Origin: an uncultured Clostridia bacterium
GTDB lineage: Bacteria; Bacillota; Clostridia; Oscillospirales; Acutalibacteraceae
Length of the DNA: 64,000 nucleotides
NCBI GenBank assembly: GCA_944384995.1
Contig: CALWVN010000008.1
Location: 1 to 64,000 of the forward strand
Direction: 5' to 3'
Below, one piece after another: positions 55,286 through 62,420 of this stretch; within the stretch, counting starts at the first letter, position 1, and each line of letters starts with the position of its first letter. The position numbers and the translations under genes are program-made. The notes under the pieces are model-generated. The model worked only from the letters and a program-made list of their open reading frames with translations, did not search any database and was not told the DNA's origin.

Positions 55286-56563
55286 ATGGCAGCACCGCTG
55301 GCGGACAGGCTCCGCCCCGAAACGATCGATGATATGGTCGGGCAGCGCCACCTCTTAGGCGAGGGGGCGCCGCTTCGCAATATCGCGCAGTCCGGTGTGC
55401 TGCCGAATATGGTCTTTTACGGCCCGCCCGGCACGGGCAAAACGACGCTCGCGCGCATCCTCGCCAAAACGACCGACCTGACACTCCGCAAACTCAACGG
55501 CACGAACGCTTCTACGGCGGACATCAAGGAGATCGTAGGCGAGATCGGCACGCTCGCCGCGCCGAACGGTGTGCTTTTGTATCTTGACGAAATTCAGTAT
55601 TTCAATAAAAAACAGCAGCAGTCGCTTTTGGAATACATGGAAAGCGGCAAGATTACGCTGATCGCCTCTACCACGGAGAACCCGTATTTTTACGTTTACA
55701 ACGCCGTGCTCAGCCGTTCGACCGTGTTCGAGTTCAAGGCGCTCACGGCAAAGGAGATCGAGCCCGCCGTGCGCCGCGGCTTTGCCTTTCTCGCAAACGA
55801 GCAGGGCGTGCGCATCACCGCCCCGGACGAGGTGGCGGCGCACATCGCGCAGGCCTGCGGCGGCGACGTGCGGCGTGCGCTCAATTTCACGGAACTCTCC
55901 GTCCTCGCCGCCCCGCGCGACGAAGACGGCGGCAAAACCGTTACGCTCGAAGCGGCTGCGAAGCTCACGGGCGGCAACACCTTCCGCTATGACAAGGACG
56001 GCGACGAGCACTACGACGTGATCTCCGCTTTTCAAAAGTCCATGCGCGGCTCCGACCCGGACGCGGCGCTCCATTATCTCGCAAGGCTTTTGGAGGGCGG
56101 CGACCTGCCCTCCGCCGTGCGGCGGCTGATGGTCTGCGCGTGCGAGGATGTGGGGCTTGCCTACCCACAGATCATCCCCATTGTTAAAGCGGCGTGTGAC
56201 ATCGCACTTTCCGTGGGGCTGCCCGAAGCGAAGATTCCGCTTGCGGATGCCGTCATTTTGGTGGCAACTTCACCGAAGTCCAATACGGGCGATATGGCGA
56301 TCACCGCCGCGATGGAGGATGTGCAAAAGGGGAACTACGGGCGCATCCCGCGGTGTTTGCAGAATAAGCATTTCGACGGCGCGGACGCCGCGCGCCCGGG
56401 CCAGTTTTACAAATACCCGCACGACTTCCCGCACCGCTGGGTCGAGCAGCAGTATATGCCCGACGCGCTTTTGGGAAAGCAGTATTATTTCTACGGCGAC
56501 AACCGCAACGAGCAAGCCGCCAAAGCGTATTGGGACGCGATCAAATCAGAGGACAGAGGGTAG
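55286..56563 (+). CDS. rarA: Replication-associated recombination protein A (RarA/MgsA), AAA+ ATPase
   Basis: 425 residues from the ATG at 55286. AAA+ core: PLADRLRPETIDDMVGQRHLL, Walker A GPPGTGKTTLA, Walker B LLYLDEIQYF, sensor 1 STTENPYFYVYNAVLSRS. The C-terminal tetramerisation region contains QKSMRGSDPDAALHYLARLLEGGD, VRRLMVCACEDVGLA and the final PDALLGKQYYFYG. It acts at stalled replication forks. Ends the block before a repeat region. Confidence 0.94.
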   Translation: MAAPLADRLRPETIDDMVGQRHLLGEGAPLRNIAQSGVLPNMVFYGPPGTGKTTLARILAKTTDLTLRKLNGTNASTADIKEIVGEIGTLAAPNGVLLYLDEIQYFNKKQQQSLLEYMESGKITLIASTTENPYFYVYNAVLSRSTVFEFKALTAKEIEPAVRRGFAFLANEQGVRITAPDEVAAHIAQACGGDVRRALNFTELSVLAAPRDEDGGKTVTLEAAAKLTGGNTFRYDKDGDEHYDVISAFQKSMRGSDPDAALHYLARLLEGGDLPSAVRRLMVCACEDVGLAYPQIIPIVKAACDIALSVGLPEAKIPLADAVILVATSPKSNTGDMAITAAMEDVQKGNYGRIPRCLQNKHFDGADAARPGQFYKYPHDFPHRWVEQQYMPDALLGKQYYFYGDNRNEQAAKAYWDAIKSEDRG

Positions 56564-56622
56564 AAGTCAGGGGTCAGATACGGCGCAGGAAAGGTGTGCA
56601 AATCCGAAAATCTGAACAACTT

Positions 56623-56696
56623 GTAGGGCGGGGTGATTCCCCTAATAGGGAAACCACCCGCCTCTAACCCCGTAGGGACAGCCCTTGCGGCTGTCC
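56623..56696. repeat. GTAG hairpin repeats after rarA
   Basis: A decayed GTAGGGCGGGGTGATTCCCC unit (56623-56665) is followed by a GGACAGCC-CTTGC-GGCTGTCC hairpin (56672-56696), the same families as at 10.7, 16.8 and 17.0 kb. Confidence 0.65.
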
Positions 56697-56710
56697 GCAT
56701 TCCATTCAAC

Positions 56711-56762
56711 AAAAAATAGAGGACGGGTCTGTGTCAGAAAAGACACAGACCCGTCCTCTTTC
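56711..56762. terminator. Strong bidirectional terminator between rarA and the ABC operon
   Basis: 17-bp perfect stem GAGGACGGGTCTGTGTC / GACACAGACCCGTCCTC with an AGAAAA loop. TTTCT follows on the plus strand and CTATTTTTTG on the minus strand. Confidence 0.85.
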
Positions 56763-56775
56763 TCCGTCTCCGGCT

Positions 56776-57498
56776 TTATCCTTTCAGCTCCGCGCGGCGG
56801 ATCAGTGCAAAAGCGCCGAGCCCGAAAACGAGGCCGATCACAAGAAATGTGATCACGGGGAAGAAAACATTAGTCGTTCCGTCGCCCGTAAAGCCCATCG
56901 CCCGTATCCAAAAATCCGCGACCGCGCGCACGGCTTTGTCAGAGAGTACGAATCGAAACAGTGCGATCACCAGCAGTACGCCGCCGCCGAGCCCAACGGC
57001 AAGCAAAAGCGACGCCGTTTTCCCGATCCTGTGGATCACCAAAATCGCTAAGTAGGACAGACTGCAAAACAATAGATATAAAACCGTGAGCCATAACCAA
57101 TTCGCGAAAAGGCTGCTGTATCCGTACAGACTCCCGAACAAGGTGAAATATTGCTTTGCAAAATGGTGGATGGTGTTGCCGATTACAGTGTCGATCAGAG
57201 CCATGGTCCCGCAAAGCAGCACAAACATGCAGACGGTCGAAAGAAAGATGGATTTGCGGGTGTATCCGTTTTGCAGCAGTGCCTTAAAGTCTTCCTTGTA
57301 GCCCAATACCCCGATCACGCTTACAAAAACGACCGAGCTGAATTCCAAAGCATTGGAACCGGTCTGGCTCCCGTCCGTGAAAATGAGGACGATCGCGAAA
57401 ATCAACGCCGTGATCGCATACTGGATCAAATAAAAGACGCCCATAGCCTTGATTTTTGTTGCGTATTCGTATAGAACCGCCGCTTTTAATTTATTCAT
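56776..57498 (-). CDS. ABC-2-like transporter membrane subunit
   Basis: 240 residues with six hydrophobic helices (about 20-40, 52-66, 87-107, 136-155, 163-185, 212-235). No signature motif beyond topology. The family is assigned because its start overlaps by 8 bp the ATPase gene of a GntR-ABC operon of the YtrA/YtrB kind. Probably the export or sensing permease of that system; substrate unknown, often linked to cell-wall antibiotics in related operons. Confidence 0.7.
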   Translation of the reverse strand: MNKLKAAVLYEYATKIKAMGVFYLIQYAITALIFAIVLIFTDGSQTGSNALEFSSVVFVSVIGVLGYKEDFKALLQNGYTRKSIFLSTVCMFVLLCGTMALIDTVIGNTIHHFAKQYFTLFGSLYGYSSLFANWLWLTVLYLLFCSLSYLAILVIHRIGKTASLLLAVGLGGGVLLVIALFRFVLSDKAVRAVADFWIRAMGFTGDGTTNVFFPVITFLVIGLVFGLGAFALIRRAELKG

Positions 57499-58360
57499 TT
57501 CCGTTGCCGCCTTTCTCCGTCAGCTTGACAAACAGCTTTTGCAGATTGATCGCCGCGATCTGCAAATTACCGCCCTGCGGCAGCGCTGCTTTTTCCCCTA
57601 AAATATAAGCGATCTTCATACCGCCCAGCGTATCCTGCCCGATCACGTTTTTGCCTTCGCAATAGCTGTCTACTTCCTGCGCCGTGCCTGAAATGCTGTA
57701 TCCGGTTTCCGATAAGGCTTCAACGTTTTCCTGCAGGAGCACCTTCCCTTTGTCAATTAAAACAACTTCCTCGATCAGGTTCGCGACCTCCTCGATCAGG
57801 TGCGTTGCAAGGATAAATGTTCGTTCGCCGGTTTCAAACTCTTCCAAAAGCAATTCGTAAAACAGTTCCCGGTGGTTCGCGTCAAGCCCTAAAACGGGCT
57901 CGTCGAAAATAACATAGGGAACACGAAGCGACAATGCGACGATCAGCTTGAAAATAGACTGATAGCCTTTGGATAACGCCTTGAACCGCTTATGGATATC
58001 CAAATTAAATTTCTCGGAAAGCGCCAAGGCTTTATTGGAATCAAAGGCATCATAAAAGCGATCCGTCCATTTGAAAAGCTCTTTCACTTTCAGATCCCGA
58101 TCATACAGATCCGCTTCGCTCATGCAAAAGATCTTTTCGTGAACGCCCATGTTTTCTTTTGCCGGGATCCCATCGATCCGGACCTCACCGCTGTCCGCAA
58201 AAATACGGTTCGCAATAATGTTGATAAGAGTAGATTTCCCGGCGCCGTTTCTGCCTAAAAGCCCATAGATTTTCCCGAATGCGAAAGAAAGGGAAACATC
58301 CTCCAGCGCCGTTACGTCCTTATATCGCTTTGTAACATTTCGAATTTCAATGGCGTTCAT
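57491..58360 (-). CDS. ABC transporter ATP-binding protein
   Basis: 289 residues from the ATG at 58360, chosen because AGAGGG lies 8 bases upstream; earlier in-frame starts are too close to it. Walker A GLLGRNGAGKST, signature LSKGYQSIFKLIVALSL (variant of LSGGQ), Walker B YVIFDEPVLGLDA, switch His in FILATHLIEEV. The C-terminal 70 residues are a regulatory extension. Pairs with the permease encoded downstream. Confidence 0.88.
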   Translation of the reverse strand: MNAIEIRNVTKRYKDVTALEDVSLSFAFGKIYGLLGRNGAGKSTLINIIANRIFADSGEVRIDGIPAKENMGVHEKIFCMSEADLYDRDLKVKELFKWTDRFYDAFDSNKALALSEKFNLDIHKRFKALSKGYQSIFKLIVALSLRVPYVIFDEPVLGLDANHRELFYELLLEEFETGERTFILATHLIEEVANLIEEVVLIDKGKVLLQENVEALSETGYSISGTAQEVDSYCEGKNVIGQDTLGGMKIAYILGEKAALPQGGNLQIAAINLQKLFVKLTEKGGNGNE

Positions 58361-58733
58361 CGTCATACCCTCTTTCAATCAGTGCCATGATATCTTCTTT
58401 TGACATTTGCAGCTTTTCCGCTTCACGGATCAGCGCCGCGATATACTGCTCATAAAACTGTCCTTGCCTTTTTTGCCGTATTCTTTCAACAGCGCCTGCC
58501 TTTACAAACATCCCAAGTCCTCTTTTTTTGTAGATGATGTCCTCGTCGACCAACAGATTCATGCCCTTGAGCACCGTGTGGGGATTGATGTTCAGCAGAG
58601 CGGCGACCTCATTGGTGGAGGGGATCTTCGTCTCCTCGGGGAAAACGCCTGTGAAGATCGAATCTTCCAGCTGCTCCGCGATTTGAAGGAATATGGGCTT
58701 ATCTATGCTCGGATGCACTTGCAATAGGATCAC
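58347..58733 (-). CDS. GntR-family (YtrA-type) transcriptional regulator
   Basis: About 125-128 residues. Winged helix: KPIFLQIAEQLEDSIFTGVFPEETKIPSTNEVAALLNINPHTVLKGMNLLVDEDIIYKKRGLGMFV; then a short C-terminal helical part, as in the YtrA subfamily that controls ABC transporters. The outer GTG (58733) lies within AAGGCGGTGATCC, an almost perfect ribosome site, so the TTG at 58724 or GTG at 58718 may be the true start. It overlaps the ATPase gene by 14 bp. A palindrome in its leader suggests self-repression. Confidence 0.88.
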   Translation of the reverse strand: MILLQVHPSIDKPIFLQIAEQLEDSIFTGVFPEETKIPSTNEVAALLNINPHTVLKGMNLLVDEDIIYKKRGLGMFVKAGAVERIRQKRQGQFYEQYIAALIREAEKLQMSKEDIMALIERGYDDERH

Positions 58734-58752
58734 CGCCTTAGCTTGCTGGTTT

Positions 58753-58813
58753 GTTAGTTGAGTAACTAACTACCTTACAAGTGGAGTATACCCGAGAAAA
58801 GTTCGGTTGTCAA
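58753..58813 (-). promoter_or_regulatory. gntR promoter and palindromic operator
   Basis: Minus strand: TTGACA (58813-58808), 17-bp spacer, TATACT (58790-58785). Downstream lies the perfect palindrome GTTAGTT-N4-AACTAAC (58753-58770), a likely site for the YtrA-type regulator. Confidence 0.75.
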
Positions 58814-58873
58814 CACCTTTTTTGAAAAAATGAATACAAAAACGAAGCTGCCTGCGTTTTTACAGGCAGCGTA

Positions 58874-58915
58874 TAAAAAGGACGGCTCTGTATCGGTTTG
58901 AATACAGAGTCGTCC
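58874..58915 (-). terminator. Terminator of the malQ-trpB2 operon
   Basis: Minus strand: GGACGACTCTGTAT / ATACAGAGCCGTCC stem with an 8-nt loop (one G-T pair), followed by TTTTTATAC. A second hairpin (GCTGCCTG/CAGGCAGC, about 58848-58870) follows. Confidence 0.8.
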
Positions 58916-58937
58916 ATCATAAGTATCAGAAGAAGAA

Positions 58938-60317
58938 TTATTCCTGAATGCCGGGGAGCTTCGGCAGCTTATCAAAGCCGACCTGCAGATCCGCATCGGT
59001 GGGGATGTAATCCGTCATTTTCCCTTCGTTATAGGCGGTGTAGGCGGTCATGTCGAAATAGCCCGTGCCCGTCAGCCCGAAGAGAATGGTTTTTGCCTCG
59101 CCCGTTTCTTTGCATTTGAGCGCCTCGTCTACCGCTACGCGGATGGCGTGCGCGCTTTCGGGGGCGGGGAGGATGGTTTCGATCTTTGCAAACATGGTCG
59201 CGGCTTCGAAAACCTTGGTCTGTTCTACGGCGACCGTCTCCATGCAGCCGTCGTGATAGAGCTTCGAAAGGATCGGGGACATGCCGTGGTAGCGAAGCCC
59301 GCCCGCGTGGTTGGGCGAGGGCTTGAATTCGCAGCCGAGGGTATACATCTTCGCCATGGGCGTGATCTTGCCCGTGTCGCAGAAGTCGTAGGCATATTTG
59401 CCGCGCGTGAGCGACGGGCAGGAGGCGGGCTCCACGGCGATGAAGCGCGGGTCGGCCTTGCCCGTAAGCTTATCCTGCATGAACGGTGCGATCAGCCCCC
59501 CGAGGTTCGAGCCGCCGCCTGCGCAGCCAATGACGATGTCGGGATATTCGTCGAGCATTTCCATGGCGATCTTGCTTTCCAACCCGATGATGGACTGGTG
59601 CAGCAGCACCTGGTTGAGCACGGAGCCCAGCACATAGCGGCAGCCGTCGGTCGTGACCGCTTTCTCGACCGCTTCCGAGATCGCCGTGCCGAGCGACCCG
59701 GAATTGTTCGGATCGGCGGCAAGGATCTTGCGACCAGCCTCGGTGGTGTTGGAGGGGCTTGGGATCACGTCCGCGCCGAAGGTATGGATGATCGCTTTGC
59801 GGAAGGGCTTTTGCTCATACGAGACCTTGACCATGTATACGGTCAACGGCAGGTGGAAGTATGCGCACGCCTCGGCAAGCGCCGTACCCCACTGCCCCGC
59901 GCCTGTTTCCGTCGTTAAGGAGGTCAAGCCCTCTTCTTTCGCGTAGTACGCCTGTGCGATGGCGGAGTTGAGCTTGTGGCTGCCGGAGGTGTTGTTGCCC
60001 TCAAACTTATAATAAATTTTTGCGGGCGTGCCCAGCGCTTTTTCCAGGTTGTAGGCACGAATCAGCGGCGAGGGGCGGTAGACTTTATACATTTCCTGCA
60101 CTTCGTCGGGAATGTCCACGTAGCGCGTCTTGTCATCCAGCTCCTGATGTGCGAGCGCTTTGCAGAATACGGGGTACAGGTCCTCTTCTTTTGCGGGCTG
60201 CAGCGTCGCGGGATTGAGCATCGGGTCGGGCAGCTCCTTCATATCCGCGCGCAGGTTGTACCACTGCTTGGGCATCTGGTCTTCGGTCAAATATAATCTG
60301 TGGGGAATTTTAGCCAT
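58938..60317 (-). CDS. trpB: TrpB2-type PLP-dependent enzyme (tryptophan synthase beta-like)
   Basis: 459 residues, the longer TrpB2 type. PLP lysine in FEGNNTSGSHKLNSAIAQAYY, TETGAGQWGTALAEAC, phosphate-binding loop GCAGGGSNLGG, and GLRYHGMSPILSKL typical of TrpB2. The C-terminus has ILFGLTGTGYFDM. No trpA is adjacent, so it may act alone on indole plus serine, or on another beta-replacement reaction. It lies 13 bp after malQ with AAGGAG across the malQ stop and no promoter between, so it is read from the same T-box-controlled transcript. Confidence 0.88.
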   Translation of the reverse strand: MAKIPHRLYLTEDQMPKQWYNLRADMKELPDPMLNPATLQPAKEEDLYPVFCKALAHQELDDKTRYVDIPDEVQEMYKVYRPSPLIRAYNLEKALGTPAKIYYKFEGNNTSGSHKLNSAIAQAYYAKEEGLTSLTTETGAGQWGTALAEACAYFHLPLTVYMVKVSYEQKPFRKAIIHTFGADVIPSPSNTTEAGRKILAADPNNSGSLGTAISEAVEKAVTTDGCRYVLGSVLNQVLLHQSIIGLESKIAMEMLDEYPDIVIGCAGGGSNLGGLIAPFMQDKLTGKADPRFIAVEPASCPSLTRGKYAYDFCDTGKITPMAKMYTLGCEFKPSPNHAGGLRYHGMSPILSKLYHDGCMETVAVEQTKVFEAATMFAKIETILPAPESAHAIRVAVDEALKCKETGEAKTILFGLTGTGYFDMTAYTAYNEGKMTDYIPTDADLQVGFDKLPKLPGIQE

Positions 60318-60330
60318 TTTGGTTCTCTCC

Positions 60331-61836
60331 TTATCCTCGTTTGAAAATTCGATTGATTTTTTGATAATACGCTGTATCGATCTGCTCGATCGTTTCTTTC
60401 GTTGTGCGGAACAGCCAGTTGCCGTCGGCGCGGCCGGGCACGTTCATGCGTGCATCAGAGCCAAAGCCGCACAGATCCTGAAAAGCGATGACCGCAAGCT
60501 TCGCGCTCGAGCGCCAGACCGTTTCGATGATCTTGCGGCAGGCGGGGCTGTGAAAGCCGCCCTCGCCCCAATTCTCGCCGTCAAAGCCGCAGTAGTCGAG
60601 TGCGAAGCGGCGGTCGCGTTCCGCAGCCTCCCAAAGCCACGCGAGCAGGGTGGTGTTGTCGTGCGTGCCGACATAGGCGACGCAGTTTTGCGGATAATTG
60701 TGCGGCAGGTGCGTGGAGTCCGCATCGGGCGAAAAGCCGAATTGGATGACGCGCATCCCCGGAAAGCCCGTGTCCTCCAAAAGCTGCACCACGTCCTCGC
60801 CGAAAGTACCGAGATCCTCCGCCACAATGGGGACTTCGCCGAATGCGGCTTCCACCGCATGAAAAAGCTTCATGCCGGGGCCCTGTTCCCAAACGCCCTC
60901 ACGCGCGGTCTCGGCGTCGGCGGGCACCGCCCAATACGAAGCAAACGCGCGGAAATGGTCGATGCGCACCGTGTCATAGAGCGTCCTTGCGGCGGCAATG
61001 CGGTCACACCACCATCGGTAATTGTCCTTTTCCATCGCTACCCAGTCATACAGCGGGTTGCCCCAAAGCTGCCCGTCGGCGGAAAAGTAGTCGGGCGGGA
61101 CGCCCGAAACGCGCTTGCGCAGATAGGTGCGCGCGTCCAACTCAAAAAGCTGCCGATTGCTCCAAACATCCACGCTGTCCGCGGAAACGTAGATCGGCAT
61201 ATCGCCGAGAATTTTTACGCCGTTTTCGTTGGCAAACTGCTTGAGCGCGTACCACTGTGTGCAGGCGATATATTGCTCAAAAGCGAAAAAGTCAGCCGCC
61301 TTTTGCAATGCGTCATCCATGTTCTGCAACGCGTTCTCATAGCAGGCAAAGTCCGCATCCCATTCGTACCACGGCTTGCCCGCAAAGCGCTCGCGCAGTG
61401 CCGAAAAGCGTGCATAATCCGCACACCATCGATGTTTCGCGCAAAACGCGCGCACCTCTTCGTGCAGCGCTGCGGGCGCGTTTTGGTATGCCGTTTGCAG
61501 CAGCGTGCGGTGCGCCTCTGCTGCAAAATCGTAATTTGCCGTAAACGGCGAGCCGCTATAGGCGGCACGGTCTGCATCCGCCTGCGAGACAAGCCCCGCA
61601 TTCACGAGCGCGTCCGGATCGATATACAGCGCCGAGACGGCAAACGCCGCGAAAGAAGCGTATGGCGAGCCGTGCATATCGGGCGGATTCAAGGGCAGCA
61701 CCTGCCAATAGGAAAATCCCATTTCCTTAATAAGGCGCACGAACTGCCGGGTGTCCTCACCGAATGTCCCGCAGCCGTAGCGCGACGGCAGGGAGGAAAG
61801 CGGCATCAAAACGCCGCCGGCTCTGGTATGCAGCAC
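60331..61836 (-). CDS. malQ: 4-alpha-glucanotransferase (amylomaltase, GH77)
   Basis: 501 residues from a GTG at 61836 (AAAGGAGGG upstream). GH77 landmarks: GGVLMPLSSLPSRYGCGTFG, YWQVLPLNPP, SPYASFAAFA, nucleophile in VRIDHFRAFASYWAVPA, acid/base in VAEDLGTFG, third acid in YVGTHDNTT. It rearranges alpha-1,4 glucans in glycogen or maltodextrin use. Located directly behind a T-box riboswitch, which is unusual for a sugar enzyme, and ahead of trpB2. Confidence 0.92.
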   Translation of the reverse strand: MLHTRAGGVLMPLSSLPSRYGCGTFGEDTRQFVRLIKEMGFSYWQVLPLNPPDMHGSPYASFAAFAVSALYIDPDALVNAGLVSQADADRAAYSGSPFTANYDFAAEAHRTLLQTAYQNAPAALHEEVRAFCAKHRWCADYARFSALRERFAGKPWYEWDADFACYENALQNMDDALQKAADFFAFEQYIACTQWYALKQFANENGVKILGDMPIYVSADSVDVWSNRQLFELDARTYLRKRVSGVPPDYFSADGQLWGNPLYDWVAMEKDNYRWWCDRIAAARTLYDTVRIDHFRAFASYWAVPADAETAREGVWEQGPGMKLFHAVEAAFGEVPIVAEDLGTFGEDVVQLLEDTGFPGMRVIQFGFSPDADSTHLPHNYPQNCVAYVGTHDNTTLLAWLWEAAERDRRFALDYCGFDGENWGEGGFHSPACRKIIETVWRSSAKLAVIAFQDLCGFGSDARMNVPGRADGNWLFRTTKETIEQIDTAYYQKINRIFKRG

Positions 61837-61864
61837 GAAAACCCTCCTTTACGATGATCCAAAA

Positions 61865-62131
61865 AAATAAAAAAGCCTGCCCTTGTATCATACAAGGACA
61901 GGCGAAAATTATACCTGCGGTACCACCTTGCTTGACGGCAGAATGCCGCCCACTCGAACAGGATACAAACATATCCCTCTCTCTGTAACGGGAAAGCCCC
62001 GTCGCATCTTTTCAATGCGCCCTCAACGGACCATTTGTCTGCCGCGTTTGCTGCGGGGCTCTCAGCGCCGCCCACTCTCTGTAAGCGCGTCGTGCAGTTT
62101 TACTTCCGTTTCATCGGTTTAGCCTATTAAA
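61865..62131 (-). promoter_or_regulatory. T-box riboswitch leader controlling malQ-trpB2
   Basis: Promoter on the minus strand: TTGACA (62154-62149), 17-bp spacer, TTTAAT (62131-62126). Stem I base AACGGA/TCCGTT (62110-62105 with 62030-62025), AGTA of the loop-E turn, GAGAG-type bulge at about 62080. The T-box sequence AAGGTGGTACCGCAGG (61929-61914) has a TGGT bulge. The terminator is GCCTGTCCTTGTAT / ATACAAGGGCAGGC (61903-61875) with a T-rich run. The specifier region reads ACAAATGG just before the base helix: AUG (Met, 62034-62032) or UGG (Trp, 62033-62031). TGGT pairs with A73, favouring Met; downstream trpB2 favours Trp. Confidence 0.88.
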
Positions 62132-62150
62132 ACACAGATATTCCGCTTTG

Positions 62151-62420
62151 TCAATCCTTTTTTTCGGGATTTTTACGCGCTCGCTTTTCAAACCGGCGTT
62201 CCAGAACAAACAGCGCGAACACGGCGAACAAAAGGGAAATAAGGACCTTGAGCGCCGCCATATCCGCAAGGGAAGCAAGGAAAAATGCCTGAAATTCTGT
62301 GGACGTTACGCCTGTTACGGGGAATGACCATTTTATGGGGAAAAAGTAAAAGCTCAAAAGCAGCCAGGAGAGCAGCCCCGTACCGCAAAAGGCAGTGATC
62401 TTTAGGATCCGCTTTTTCAT
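62151..62420 (-). CDS. Small two-helix membrane protein
   Basis: 89 residues: basic start MKKRILK, helix about 8-28, external loop with SFPVTGVTSTEFQ, helix about 52-74 (DMAALKVLISLLFAVFALFVL), then a charged tail ERRFEKRARKNPEKKD. The ATG overlaps the stop of the beta-propeller gene (ATGA). Its stop codon overlaps the -35 element of the T-box promoter. Family unknown. Confidence 0.6.
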   Translation of the reverse strand: MKKRILKITAFCGTGLLSWLLLSFYFFPIKWSFPVTGVTSTEFQAFFLASLADMAALKVLISLLFAVFALFVLERRFEKRARKNPEKKD

